Source: Burkholderiales bacterium | GTDB taxonomy: Bacteria > Pseudomonadota > Gammaproteobacteria > Burkholderiales > Burkholderiaceae_E | Reading direction: 5' to 3' | DNA: 64,000 nt | Assembly (NCBI GenBank): GCA_017307915.1 | Contig: JAFKGG010000366.1 | Coordinates: forward strand, 1 to 64,000 | Part shown: positions 10,659-18,717 of the stretch, piece by piece | Position numbering within the stretch: the first letter of the stretch is position 1 | How the letters are laid out: each line of letters begins with the position of its first letter | Notes under the pieces: model-generated | Told to the model about the DNA's origin: nothing | The model's database searches: none | What the model saw: the letters and a program-made list of their open reading frames with translations, nothing else | Made by a program: the position numbers and the translations under genes

Positions 10659-11984
10659 TCATGGCAAGGCCTGGCCGGCATCCAGCGACCAGAGCCGCGC
10701 AGCAAGCGTGCGCACGGCATCGGCGCCGATGACCGGCTGCGCGAGTTCGACCAGCTTGCTTTCCAGCTCAGGGTCATCCAGCGGCTGCTCGGGATCGCCC
10801 TTGCGATTCGGTTGCAGGTGCACCAGCCGACGGCCATCGCGCAGCGTGATCTCGACCCGCGCCGCGCGCCGGCCGGGAAAGCCGGCATCGATCTCGGGGT
10901 CGACCGAGACGCTGACGCGCTCGAGCAGCGCACGCGTGCGCGGATCGGCCAGCCGCTGCGGCTCATAGGCCGCCATGCGCACGCTGCCGTGCACCAGCGC
11001 GGTCGCGACTACGAACGGAATGCTGAACCGGGCCTCGTTGTCGGTGGCCGGGTTCATGTAGCAGGCAATGTCCAGCGCGGGCTTGTAGGTGGCGACGTGC
11101 ACCTGCTCGACGTCGGCGGCATCGATGCCGTGCTGGCGCTGCAATGCCAATGCGCCGTCGATGGCGGGAAAGGCATGGCCGCAACCGATGTGATTCTTGA
11201 AAGTGAGCCGCGTGATGTTGAAATCGCGGCCCAGCGTTTCGCCCACATGCGACCAATCGGCCTTGCCGCTCATCGCGCGGCCGAAACCGGCCTCGCCTTC
11301 GAAGATGTCCAGCGAGCCCGTGATGCCGCGCGCGGCAAGCTGCGCCGCCAGCAGCCCGCCTTCGGCGGCGCGGCCCGGATGAAACGGCTTGGACATCGAG
11401 TCCATGCGAAACGCCTGCTGCAAGCCGGCGGCAAACGTGGCGGCCGTCGCCAGCGCATGCGCGAAGGCCGCCTCGTCGAGCTGCAACAAATACGCCGCCG
11501 AGGCCGCTGCGCCGAAGGTGCCGACCGTGCCGGTGTTGTGCCAGTACTTGTAGTGCTCGCGCCCCATCGCCACGCCGATGCGCGTGGAAACCTCGTAGCC
11601 CAGCACCACCGCCCGCAGGAACGCCAGGCCATCGGCGCCGCACGACTGCGCCGCAGCCAGCGCCGCAGCGATGGTGGCGGCCCCGGGGTGATACATCGCG
11701 TCACGGAAGCTGTCGTCGACTTCGGCCGCATGCGCCGCCGCGCCGTTGATCAGCGCTGCCGTGCGCGCGGTGGCCACGCGGCCGGTGGCAAGGCGTGCGC
11801 TGCCGCGATCGAGGTCTTCGGCCACGGCTTCGATCAGCAGGCGCACCGGCTGCGTCTCGAAGCCGGGAAATACCGAGGCATACCAATCGATCACCGCACG
11901 CCGTGCGTGATGCAGCACGTGCTGCGACAGCGGCTGCTCGCGGTACTGCGCCGCGTACTGCGCAAAGACCTGGGTTACGTACAC
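10659..11984 (-). CDS. MmgE/PrpD family protein (paralog 3)
   Basis: The start is taken as GTG 11984, preceded by CAGGAG. The open frame continues upstream to 12176, but that part only antisenses the neighbour. The 441-residue product has the family pattern: ARRAVIDWYASVFPG, then NGAAAHAAEVDDSFRDAMYHPG (the aspartate-rich substrate loop), HNTGTVGTFGAAASAAYLL, and SKPFHPGRAAEGGLLAAQLA. It is 33 bp from the aldehyde dehydrogenase and 22 bp from the acyl-CoA synthetase, so firmly inside the operon. Three members in one operon suggests sequential isomerisation and dehydration steps or related substrates. Confidence 0.9.
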   Translation of the reverse strand: MYVTQVFAQYAAQYREQPLSQHVLHHARRAVIDWYASVFPGFETQPVRLLIEAVAEDLDRGSARLATGRVATARTAALINGAAAHAAEVDDSFRDAMYHPGAATIAAALAAAQSCGADGLAFLRAVVLGYEVSTRIGVAMGREHYKYWHNTGTVGTFGAAASAAYLLQLDEAAFAHALATAATFAAGLQQAFRMDSMSKPFHPGRAAEGGLLAAQLAARGITGSLDIFEGEAGFGRAMSGKADWSHVGETLGRDFNITRLTFKNHIGCGHAFPAIDGALALQRQHGIDAADVEQVHVATYKPALDIACYMNPATDNEARFSIPFVVATALVHGSVRMAAYEPQRLADPRTRALLERVSVSVDPEIDAGFPGRRAARVEITLRDGRRLVHLQPNRKGDPEQPLDDPELESKLVELAQPVIGADAVRTLAARLWSLDAGQALP

Positions 11985-12006
11985 GTCATCGCTCCTGGCA
12001 AGCCCG

Positions 12007-14091
12007 CTACCGCAGCACCACGACGCCGTCGGCGGCGCACACGCCCCGCCCTTCGGGCAACACGAAGATCGGATTGATCTCGGCTTCCACCAGCCGCTCG
12101 CCCAGCTGCGCCACCATGCGCGAGAACGAAACGATGGCATCGGCCAGTGCGCCGACGTCGGCCTTGGCCCGCCCACGGAACCCGTCGAGCAGCGGCCACA
12201 TCTTCAGCGCGCGCGCCATCTCGAGGGCCTCGCCGCGGCTCAATCCGCCGCTGGGCGGCAGCAGACGCAGCGTCGTGTCCTGGAACAGCTCGGCGGTGAC
12301 GCCACCCATGCCGAGCAGGATCGCCGTGCCCAGCGGATCGCGGTGCATGCCGAGAATGAGTTCGGTGCCGCCGGTGACCATCTGCTGAACCAGGAAGCGC
12401 TCGGGCCGCACGCCGGCCTTGGCCTGTACTTCGTCGCTCATCGCGCGCAGCCGTGCCGCGGCCTGCTCCGGCTCGACGTTCACCGCCACGCCGCCGACGT
12501 CGCTCTTGTGCAGGATCTGGTCGGACAGGATCTTCAGCACCACGCGGCCGCCCAGTTCATGCGCGGCACGTTCAGCCTCTTGCGGCGTGGACACGATGAA
12601 TTCGCGCGGGCCGCCGATGCCGAAACGCGCGAACAGCGCCTTGGCCTGCGCTTCGTCGAGCGAGCCCGCGGCCAGATCGTCCGTCGGCACCGGTTCGGCC
12701 GGCGTTGCGTCGACCTGGGGCGGCTGCCAGCGATGGGCTTGCAGCATGCCTGCCAGCACCGCGGTGCAGCTCTCGGCCGCCGCGAATGCCGGTACGCCGC
12801 GCTGCGTGAGCAAGGCGCCCACCGTCGGCGCATGCGGACTGACGTAGGCGATCACCGGCTTGTCCGACAGCGGCAGACAATCCTGGATGGCGCCGGCCAT
12901 CAGGTCGGGCATCGCCAGACTCGACGAGCCCACGATGATGGTCAGCGCGTCGTAGCTGGGACTGGCCAGCAGCGTGCGAATCGCGCCGCGCAGCAAGTCG
13001 GGCTGCAGGCCCGCGAGCGTCACGTCGATCGGGTTGCGATCGAGCGCCGCCTGATCGCCCGGCTGCAAGGCGCGCAGCGCCGCGGCCGTTTGCTCATCGG
13101 GCGCGGGCGTGTCGAAGCCCGACATGCCCAGGCTGTCGGAAACCAGCGTTCCCGCGCCGCCGGTCGAGGTCAGCACCGCGATGCGATTGCCGCGCAGCAC
13201 GCGGCCGGTGGCCAGCGCGGCGGGAATGTCCAGCAGTTCGCTGAAGGTCTGCGCGCGGATCACGCCGAGCTGGCGAAACAGCGCGTCATACATGCGGTCT
13301 GCGCCGGCCAGCGCGCCGGTGTGCGACACCGCGGCCTTGGCGCCCGCCTCGGAACGCCCGATCTTGAACGCGACGATCGGCTTGCCGGCCCGCGCGGCCT
13401 TGGCCGCCGCGGCGCGGAACTTGTCCGGGTTGCGTATCGTCTCGACGTACAGCGCGATGACCTGGGTGGCCTCATCATCGGCCAAGGCGTCGACGAAATC
13501 GGCCAGCTCCAGGTCGGCTTCGTTGCTGGTCGATATCAGCTTCGACAAGCCGATGCCGCGCGCCGCTGCACGCGACAGCAGCGAACCGAGAATGCCGCCG
13601 CTTTGCGACACGACGCCGATCGAGCCCACGTCGAAGTGGTCCATCTCGAGCGCGCCGGTCGCCGACAGCACGATGGCTTCGGTCAGGTTGACCAGCCCGA
13701 TCGTGTTCGGCCCCAGGATGCGCATCGCACCCGCCGCCTCGATCAATTGCTGCTGCCGGCGCGCGCCTTCTGCGCCGGTTTCGGTGTAGCCGCTGGCCAG
13801 CACGATGGCCGCTGCGCAGCCGCGCGCCGCAAGCTCGCGCACCGCCCCGATGGCGCGTTCGGCGCCCAGCAGCACGATGCCGACGTCGGGCACCGAAGGC
13901 AGCGATGCAATATCGCGATAGCAGCGCAGCTCGCCGATGCTGTCGAGCTTGGGATTGACCGGAAAGATCTCGCCTGCGAAGCCGTGCTTGCGCAAGTAAG
14001 CGACCGGACGGCCCGCCGTTTTCGTCGGATCTCCCGAAGCGCCGATGACCGCCACGCTGCGCGGCTTCAGGAGTCTGGCAATCGCGTTCAT
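12007..14091 (-). CDS. ADP(NDP)-forming acyl-CoA synthetase (1)
   Basis: A 694-residue fused-subunit acyl-CoA synthetase of the ADP-forming superfamily, which also contains acetyl-CoA synthetase ADP-forming and FerA-type feruloyl-CoA synthetase. Visible in order are a CoA-binding Rossmann domain (RSVAVIGASGDPTKTAGRPV), the succinyl-CoA-ligase-like domain with the phospho-histidine region AAVSHTGALAGADRMY, and a C-terminal ATP-grasp domain (LHKSDVGGVAVNV, then AEINPIFVLPEG). The start at 14091 removes an arginine-rich upstream extension that reads over the preceding gene. It lies 7 bp after an enoyl-CoA hydratase, a pairing typical of CoA-dependent phenylpropanoid or carboxylic-acid catabolism. 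Confidence 0.93.
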   Translation of the reverse strand: MNAIARLLKPRSVAVIGASGDPTKTAGRPVAYLRKHGFAGEIFPVNPKLDSIGELRCYRDIASLPSVPDVGIVLLGAERAIGAVRELAARGCAAAIVLASGYTETGAEGARRQQQLIEAAGAMRILGPNTIGLVNLTEAIVLSATGALEMDHFDVGSIGVVSQSGGILGSLLSRAAARGIGLSKLISTSNEADLELADFVDALADDEATQVIALYVETIRNPDKFRAAAAKAARAGKPIVAFKIGRSEAGAKAAVSHTGALAGADRMYDALFRQLGVIRAQTFSELLDIPAALATGRVLRGNRIAVLTSTGGAGTLVSDSLGMSGFDTPAPDEQTAAALRALQPGDQAALDRNPIDVTLAGLQPDLLRGAIRTLLASPSYDALTIIVGSSSLAMPDLMAGAIQDCLPLSDKPVIAYVSPHAPTVGALLTQRGVPAFAAAESCTAVLAGMLQAHRWQPPQVDATPAEPVPTDDLAAGSLDEAQAKALFARFGIGGPREFIVSTPQEAERAAHELGGRVVLKILSDQILHKSDVGGVAVNVEPEQAAARLRAMSDEVQAKAGVRPERFLVQQMVTGGTELILGMHRDPLGTAILLGMGGVTAELFQDTTLRLLPPSGGLSRGEALEMARALKMWPLLDGFRGRAKADVGALADAIVSFSRMVAQLGERLVEAEINPIFVLPEGRGVCAADGVVVLR

Positions 14092-14098
14092 GGCGGTC

Positions 14099-14884
14099 TT
14101 ACTTCGCAGATTTTGCGAGGAATGCCGTAACCGACTCGCGATGCTCGGTGCTCGTATAGCAGATGCCCTGCGCCTGGCTGCCCTGCGCAAACACCTGCTG
14201 GGCAGGCAGCTCGAAACTCTGATTGAGAATGGTCTTGGCCAGCGCCAGCGCCGTGCCCGAGCCCTTGCTCAGCTCCGCGGCCCAGGCCTGCGCATCGGCG
14301 ACCAGACTGTCGGCAGAGGTCTTGCGATCGACGATGCCCAGCGCCAGCGCCTCGTCCACATCCACTTTGCGGCCGCTGAAGATCAGTTCCTTGGCGCGCG
14401 CCAGGCCGACGCGACGCGGCAGGAAATACATGCCGCCGCCATCGGGAATGATGCCGCGATTGATGTAGGACCAGGTGAAACTGGCCCATTCGCTGGCGAG
14501 CACGAAATCGCAGGCCAGCGCCGTATCGGCGCCCAGCCCCGAAGCAGCGCCGTTGACCGCGGCGATCACCGGTTTGGGCATCGTGTGCAGCAGCGTCTGC
14601 GTGTGATGCACGCGCTGCTGCCGATGCCAGCCGTTGAAGGCCACCTCGCCGGTGGGCGCGTTCATGCGCTTTTCCATGCCGGCGACGTCGCCGCCGGCGC
14701 AGAAGCCCTTGCCGGCACCGGTGAGCACCAGCGCCCGGATGGCCTTGTCGGCCGCCACGCGTTCCAGCGCATCGATGAATTCGGTGCGCATGTCATCGCT
14801 CATGGCATTGCGCTTGTCAGGGCGGTTGAAGGTGAGCGTGGCGATGCCGCGCTCGACCTTGAGGTCGATCAGGGAGTAAGTCAT
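14099..14884 (-). CDS. Enoyl-CoA hydratase/isomerase (crotonase) family protein (1)
   Basis: The first gene of the eight-gene minus operon, 261 residues from ATG 14884 (GAAGAG upstream; an alternative start lies at 14908). Crotonase marks are FNRPDKRNAMSDDM, the oxyanion-hole segments KGFCAGGDVAGM and NGAASGLGADTALACDF, and NRGIIPDGGGMYFLPRRVGL. In the last, Asp replaces the second catalytic Glu of classical hydratases, as in PaaG-like isomerases. It may therefore be an isomerase or retro-aldol enzyme rather than a plain hydratase. The neighbouring ADP-forming synthetase probably makes its CoA-thioester substrate. Confidence 0.92.
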   Translation of the reverse strand: MTYSLIDLKVERGIATLTFNRPDKRNAMSDDMRTEFIDALERVAADKAIRALVLTGAGKGFCAGGDVAGMEKRMNAPTGEVAFNGWHRQQRVHHTQTLLHTMPKPVIAAVNGAASGLGADTALACDFVLASEWASFTWSYINRGIIPDGGGMYFLPRRVGLARAKELIFSGRKVDVDEALALGIVDRKTSADSLVADAQAWAAELSKGSGTALALAKTILNQSFELPAQQVFAQGSQAQGICYTSTEHRESVTAFLAKSAK

Positions 14885-14969
14885 GGAACTCTTCGGCCGG
14901 CTCGGCAAGTCGGTGGGACAAGGTCGGTGGCCGCAAGCTTAGGCCGCTGACCGCCGCATCGCACCTGGT

Positions 14970-14990
14970 GAATTTCAAGGATTGAAATTC
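14970..14990. promoter_or_regulatory. IclR-type operator palindrome between the operon and its regulator
   Basis: A near-perfect 21-bp palindrome with 9-bp arms GAATTTCAA and TTGAAATTC around GGA. Its 17-bp core, ATTTCAAGGATTGAAAT, matches 12 of 17 positions of the site at 22701. It lies between the minus operon and the IclR gene and overlaps the presumed -35 region of the latter, so IclR probably represses its own transcription. Confidence 0.7.
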
Positions 14991-15002
14991 TCGGCCTATA
15001 CT
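14974..15002 (+). promoter_or_regulatory. Putative promoter of the IclR gene at 15009
   Basis: A good -10 hexamer, TATACT, lies at 14997-15002. A poor -35, TTCAAG, is at 14974-14979 (17-bp spacer). The predicted transcription start is about 7 bp after the -10, at or next to the ATG at 15009, implying a leaderless message. Confidence 0.5.
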
Positions 15003-15008
15003 GCGCCC

Positions 15009-15803
15009 ATGGCTGAACATCTGCAGGCCGCCTTCGACAAGCCCGGCCGATCACCCGGCAATCGTTCGCTGGAACGCGGCATCGAGATCCTGCGGGCATT
15101 CCGGCCCGGCACCGAAGTGCTCGGCAACGCCGAATTGGCCGAGCGCACCGGGCTGTCTCGTTCGACAGTGACGCGATTGACGCAGACGCTGGTGGGCGCC
15201 GGCATGCTGCAGCAGATCGCGGGCTCGCGCACCTACCGGCTGGCGCCGGCCGTGCTGAGCCTGGCGCATGCAATGCGCTCGGGTTGCTCGGAACTGCTGG
15301 TGGCCGCGCCGATCATGCGCGAAGTGGCCGAGGGCAACCGCATCAACGTCGGCCTGGCCGCGCCCGACCGCGATGAGATGGTGTATCTGGAATCGATCCG
15401 CTACGCCCACCGCGTCGCGTTGCGCAAGGTGGTCTCCGGCCAGCGTGTGCCGATGGAGCTTACGTCGCTGGGTCGCGCCTATCTGGCGGTCGCCCCGGCT
15501 GCGCGGCGCCGGATTCTGCTGTCGCACTTCCAGTCGCGGCGCGGCGCGCAATGGCCCGCGCTGGCCAGGGAGATCGAACGCGCCATCGCGCAGGTCGCTG
15601 CCAACGGATATTGCGGAGAATCATGGCAACCCGAAGTGGTCGCCTTTGCCACGCCGCTGCAGTTCAGCACCATGCCGCTGGTGCTGAACGTCAGCACTTC
15701 CACCAGCGAATCGCTACAGAGCATGGAGCGCGAGCTGGCGCCAATCTTGCTGCAGACCGTGGCGCGGATCGATGCGGAGCTGAGAAGAAGCCCCGATCGA
15801 TGA
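15009..15803 (+). CDS. IclR-family transcriptional regulator (1)
   Basis: A 264-residue IclR regulator from ATG 15009. A TTG nine codons upstream lies inside the operator and is unlikely. The N-terminal winged helix-turn-helix is NRSLERGIEILRAFRPGTEV, then NAELAERTGLSRSTVTRLTQ. The C-terminal effector-binding domain includes RINVGLAAPDRDEMVYLES and MELTSLGRAYLAVAP. No ribosome site precedes the ATG, consistent with a leaderless transcript. It diverges from the operon at 3877-14884 and is its most probable regulator. The usual ligands of this family are small aromatic or carboxylic metabolites. Confidence 0.93.
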   Translation: MAEHLQAAFDKPGRSPGNRSLERGIEILRAFRPGTEVLGNAELAERTGLSRSTVTRLTQTLVGAGMLQQIAGSRTYRLAPAVLSLAHAMRSGCSELLVAAPIMREVAEGNRINVGLAAPDRDEMVYLESIRYAHRVALRKVVSGQRVPMELTSLGRAYLAVAPAARRRILLSHFQSRRGAQWPALAREIERAIAQVAANGYCGESWQPEVVAFATPLQFSTMPLVLNVSTSTSESLQSMERELAPILLQTVARIDAELRRSPDR

Positions 15804-15848
15804 CGCGGCAGCAAGCGCGCCGCTCGCATCCCTGGCGTCACGCCTGGT

Positions 15849-16844
15849 TCAACTGCGCCGGTCGCTCATGTTCATCGCCTTGCCCACTTCACGCCATTTC
15901 GGGATTTCGGCCTCGATGTACTGGCGAAACTTTGCCGATGACCAGCGCTCGGGATTGATGTTCATCGATTCGCGCATCTTCTCCACGACCTGCGGCATGC
16001 TCGAAACCTTGTTCACCGCCTCGTTGAGCGTATTGACGAGCTCGGCGGGCATTGCGGCTGGACCGACCAGCCCGTAGTAGGTATAGCTGTCGATTCCTGC
16101 CAGAGCCGGCACGCCGGCTTCCGAAAGGGCGGGCGTATCGGGAAGGGCCTTCAGGCGTTGCGATCCAGTGACCGCAAGGGCACGAAGTTTGCCCGTCTGG
16201 ACCAGCGGCGTCGCCGCTTGCGCCACGGTCAGGGCGAAATCAATGGTGCCACCCGCCACTTCGCGAGCGACTTCCGCATCCGACTTGTACGGAACATGCG
16301 TCAGGTCGATCTTGCTCGCCACCTTCAGGTATTCGGTCTGGAAGTGGTTCGAGGCGCCGACACCGGCCGAACCATAGTTCAGCTTGCCGGGGTTGGCGCG
16401 GGCATAGTCGATCAGTTCCCGCATCGACTTGACGGGCACGGCGGGATTCACGAAGAAGACACCTGGCGCCGTCGCCAGCATCGCGATGTGCGAAAAATCC
16501 TTGAGCGCGTCATACGGCAGATCGGTGAATACACCCGGGCCGCTCGCCAGTGCACTGGCGGCCGCCAGCAGCAGCGTGTGGCCGTCGGGCGGCGCCGACA
16601 TCAATGCGCGGATCGCGACGAGTTGCGAAGCGCCCGGCCGATTGTCGACCACCACGGGCACGCCCAGAACCGATTGCAGCTCGTGCGCGTACATGCGCGC
16701 CAGCACGTCGGTGGCACCGCCGGCGCCGAAGCCGACCAGCAGGCGAATCGGCCGGGATGACAGCGTCTGCGCCAGCGCGGGCGCGCCCAGTGCGCTGGCG
16801 GCGGCGCCGAGCAGCAGCGTACGGCGGGATGTGCGGAAATTCAT
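15849..16844 (-). CDS. Bug-family (TctC-like) periplasmic solute receptor (2)
   Basis: A 331-residue receptor starting at ATG 16844 behind GGAG. The signal peptide is twin-arginine-like (SRRTLLLGAAASALGAPALA), followed by QTLSSRPIRLLVGFGAGGATD. Further family marks are VVVDNRPGASQLVAIRALM, NYGSAGVGASNHFQTEYL, LTHVPYKSDAEVAREV, and a conserved C-terminal KWREVGKAM. It is the last gene of the 15849-22576 minus cluster and converges on the IclR gene with a 45-bp gap. No membrane partners are present. The flavoprotein two genes upstream may act on the imported ligand. Confidence 0.93.
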   Translation of the reverse strand: MNFRTSRRTLLLGAAASALGAPALAQTLSSRPIRLLVGFGAGGATDVLARMYAHELQSVLGVPVVVDNRPGASQLVAIRALMSAPPDGHTLLLAAASALASGPGVFTDLPYDALKDFSHIAMLATAPGVFFVNPAVPVKSMRELIDYARANPGKLNYGSAGVGASNHFQTEYLKVASKIDLTHVPYKSDAEVAREVAGGTIDFALTVAQAATPLVQTGKLRALAVTGSQRLKALPDTPALSEAGVPALAGIDSYTYYGLVGPAAMPAELVNTLNEAVNKVSSMPQVVEKMRESMNINPERWSSAKFRQYIEAEIPKWREVGKAMNMSDRRS

Positions 16845-16875
16845 CAGGTATCTCCTCTTGGATTTCAGGATCAAA

Positions 16876-17100
16876 TCAGCGTGGCAGCAGCGTGTCTGCG
16901 ACCACTTCGACGACTTCGACGGCCACGCGGACGCCGCCCCAGACCAGGGCAGCGAGAAGCAGCCCCCCGAGGGACCACGCAGCGTTCTGGGTCATGACTG
17001 CAGGAATCTGCAGAACCAGCGCCGTTGCCAGAGCAAAGGCAAGGGCCATGCGCCGGCCGTACTTCGAAACGAACACGACGGCGGGGTAGGTTTTTTGCAT
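16876..17100 (-). CDS. Small two-helix membrane protein, unknown function
   Basis: A 74-residue protein with a ribosome site (GGAGC) before ATG 17100. Two hydrophobic segments are visible: about residues 18-34 (MALAFALATALVLQIPAV) and about residues 43-66 (SLGGLLLAALVWGGVRVAVE). A short basic N-terminus suggests an N-in, C-in topology. It is squeezed between a flavoprotein (13 bp upstream) and a Bug receptor (31 bp downstream), so it is surely expressed with them. I do not recognise a family. It is too short for TctB, which has four helices. Confidence 0.72.
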   Translation of the reverse strand: MQKTYPAVVFVSKYGRRMALAFALATALVLQIPAVMTQNAAWSLGGLLLAALVWGGVRVAVEVVEVVADTLLPR

Positions 17101-17113
17101 GAGCTGCTCCGTT

Positions 17114-18559
17114 TCAGGCTGCCGCGCGTTCGCGCATAGCGGCGATGTGCTCGCCGGCCCGCAAGCCGGTCACGCTCGACTTGACCAGGCCGCCCACGTA
17201 GCCGATCGCGGCGCCGCCCTCCAATCCGCCTGCCGCGCATCCGACCGCATACAAGCCGGGAATCGGCACCTCTGACTCGGTCAGCACGCGCGCGTCGGCA
17301 TCGATGGCAATCCCGCCCATCGTGTAAGTGATGCCGGCGCACACCGGGATGCCGTAGAAAGGCGCCGTCTCGATCGGCCGCGCGGCGTACACGTCGGTGC
17401 TCCGGCCCGGCTGCAGGCGGGCGTTCGCACCGCTCTTGATCGCGGCGTTATAGCCATTGATCGTTTCGAGCAGCGCATTGGCGTCGAGCCCGCACTGTTC
17501 GGCCAGCTTCTCGATCGAATCTGCGCGGTACATCGTGCCGCCGGCGCGCGTCAGCCACGGATTGGGCGACAGCAGCCGGAACTGGCCGGCATCGTTCCAG
17601 ATCGTTTCATCCGCGATGACGAGCTTGTCGGAAGGATCGTCCGACTGCGCAATGGCGTTGGCCACGACGATGCCGCCGGTGCCTTCGTCGACCCATCGGC
17701 GGGCGTGCTTGTCGACCAGGACGGCGCTCGACATCACGTAATCCAGGAGCGGATAAGGCCAGAGCTGTTCGTTCACGAACACATCCTTGGAGAGAACGTG
17801 CCCATAGAAAGCGTCGAGACCGGTGACCGCTGCGCCGACTTCCATGGCCATCGTCAATCCGTCGCCCATGCCTGTCTGCGCGTTACGCTGGAACACGGCC
17901 TCGGGCCGCCGATAGACGTGCCGGCGCATGAGTTCGTCATTGGCCTGGAAGCCGCCGTCGGCAATCACGACTGCAGCAGCCTTGACCGCAAAACGCCGGC
18001 CGTCAGCGATTTCGCCCTCCACACCCGCCACGCGATCGCCGTTCATGATCAGGCGCACGGCGCGGTGTCCTCGCAGGATCCGGCCATGCTGCCGGTTCAA
18101 CTCCGCCTCGAGGGTGCGCAGCATGACGTCGCCGCCGCGGCCTTCCCATGCACGGCCTTGCGCGGTAACCGACGGCGGCGCCAGCACGAAGCTTTGATAA
18201 TCGAGCGGCCCTCTAATGAAGCGCACTCCCACGCTCTGCATCCAGCGTACGGTGCGCAAGGCGTCGTGCGCCACTGCGTGCGCCAGATCCTTGCGGGCGG
18301 CCTGCCCGGTCGCCCCCATGATGCGGGCTTCGAGAGTCTTGGGATCGCTGAGCAGATCGGCCAGCGCGCAGTGCCACACGCCCTGCGTCAACCGCGAATT
18401 GCATACGTAGCGCTCCTCGGGCAGCTTTTCCAGTACGAGGGCGCGGCCTGCGCTCTGCGCTACGCGAAGCGCGGCGATCATGCCTGACACTCCCGCGCCG
18501 ATGACCACCACGTCGGCTTCAAGCGATCCGTGCGAATCCATACCGACCTGAAATTCCAT
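17114..18559 (-). CDS. FAD-dependent oxidoreductase (fumarate reductase/ketosteroid dehydrogenase-like)
   Basis: A 481-residue flavoprotein starting at ATG 18559. The open frame runs further upstream, but that stretch is non-homologous. The FAD-binding motif VVVIGAGVSGMIAALRVAQS is at about residues 16-35. VIADGGFQANDELMRRHVYR and the C-terminal ITYTMGGIAIDADARVLTES, then LYAVGCAAGGLEGGAAIGY, identify the FAD_binding_2 family. It is a second flavoprotein of this type in the window but clearly different from the one at 6294. Like that one it sits beside a Bug receptor, so it may oxidise or reduce an imported carboxylic acid. Confidence 0.88.
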   Translation of the reverse strand: MEFQVGMDSHGSLEADVVVIGAGVSGMIAALRVAQSAGRALVLEKLPEERYVCNSRLTQGVWHCALADLLSDPKTLEARIMGATGQAARKDLAHAVAHDALRTVRWMQSVGVRFIRGPLDYQSFVLAPPSVTAQGRAWEGRGGDVMLRTLEAELNRQHGRILRGHRAVRLIMNGDRVAGVEGEIADGRRFAVKAAAVVIADGGFQANDELMRRHVYRRPEAVFQRNAQTGMGDGLTMAMEVGAAVTGLDAFYGHVLSKDVFVNEQLWPYPLLDYVMSSAVLVDKHARRWVDEGTGGIVVANAIAQSDDPSDKLVIADETIWNDAGQFRLLSPNPWLTRAGGTMYRADSIEKLAEQCGLDANALLETINGYNAAIKSGANARLQPGRSTDVYAARPIETAPFYGIPVCAGITYTMGGIAIDADARVLTESEVPIPGLYAVGCAAGGLEGGAAIGYVGGLVKSSVTGLRAGEHIAAMRERAAA

Positions 18560-18717
18560 CCTGCCCTTCCTTGAAAACAGGACGCGCTCTTTCGATGAAG
18601 GAGCGAGCCCGGGAACGCATTGCCTGGACGGCACTTGCCTGTCCAATCCCTGTTTCGGCTCTTCTGATTCGCCTTTTTGAATCAACCGGCAGCGTCGCTG
18701 GACGGCTGATCCGGCCC

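Noticed and set aside
12343..14130. 595-codon plus-strand open frame
   Set aside because: Antisense to the acyl-CoA synthetase. No family motifs.
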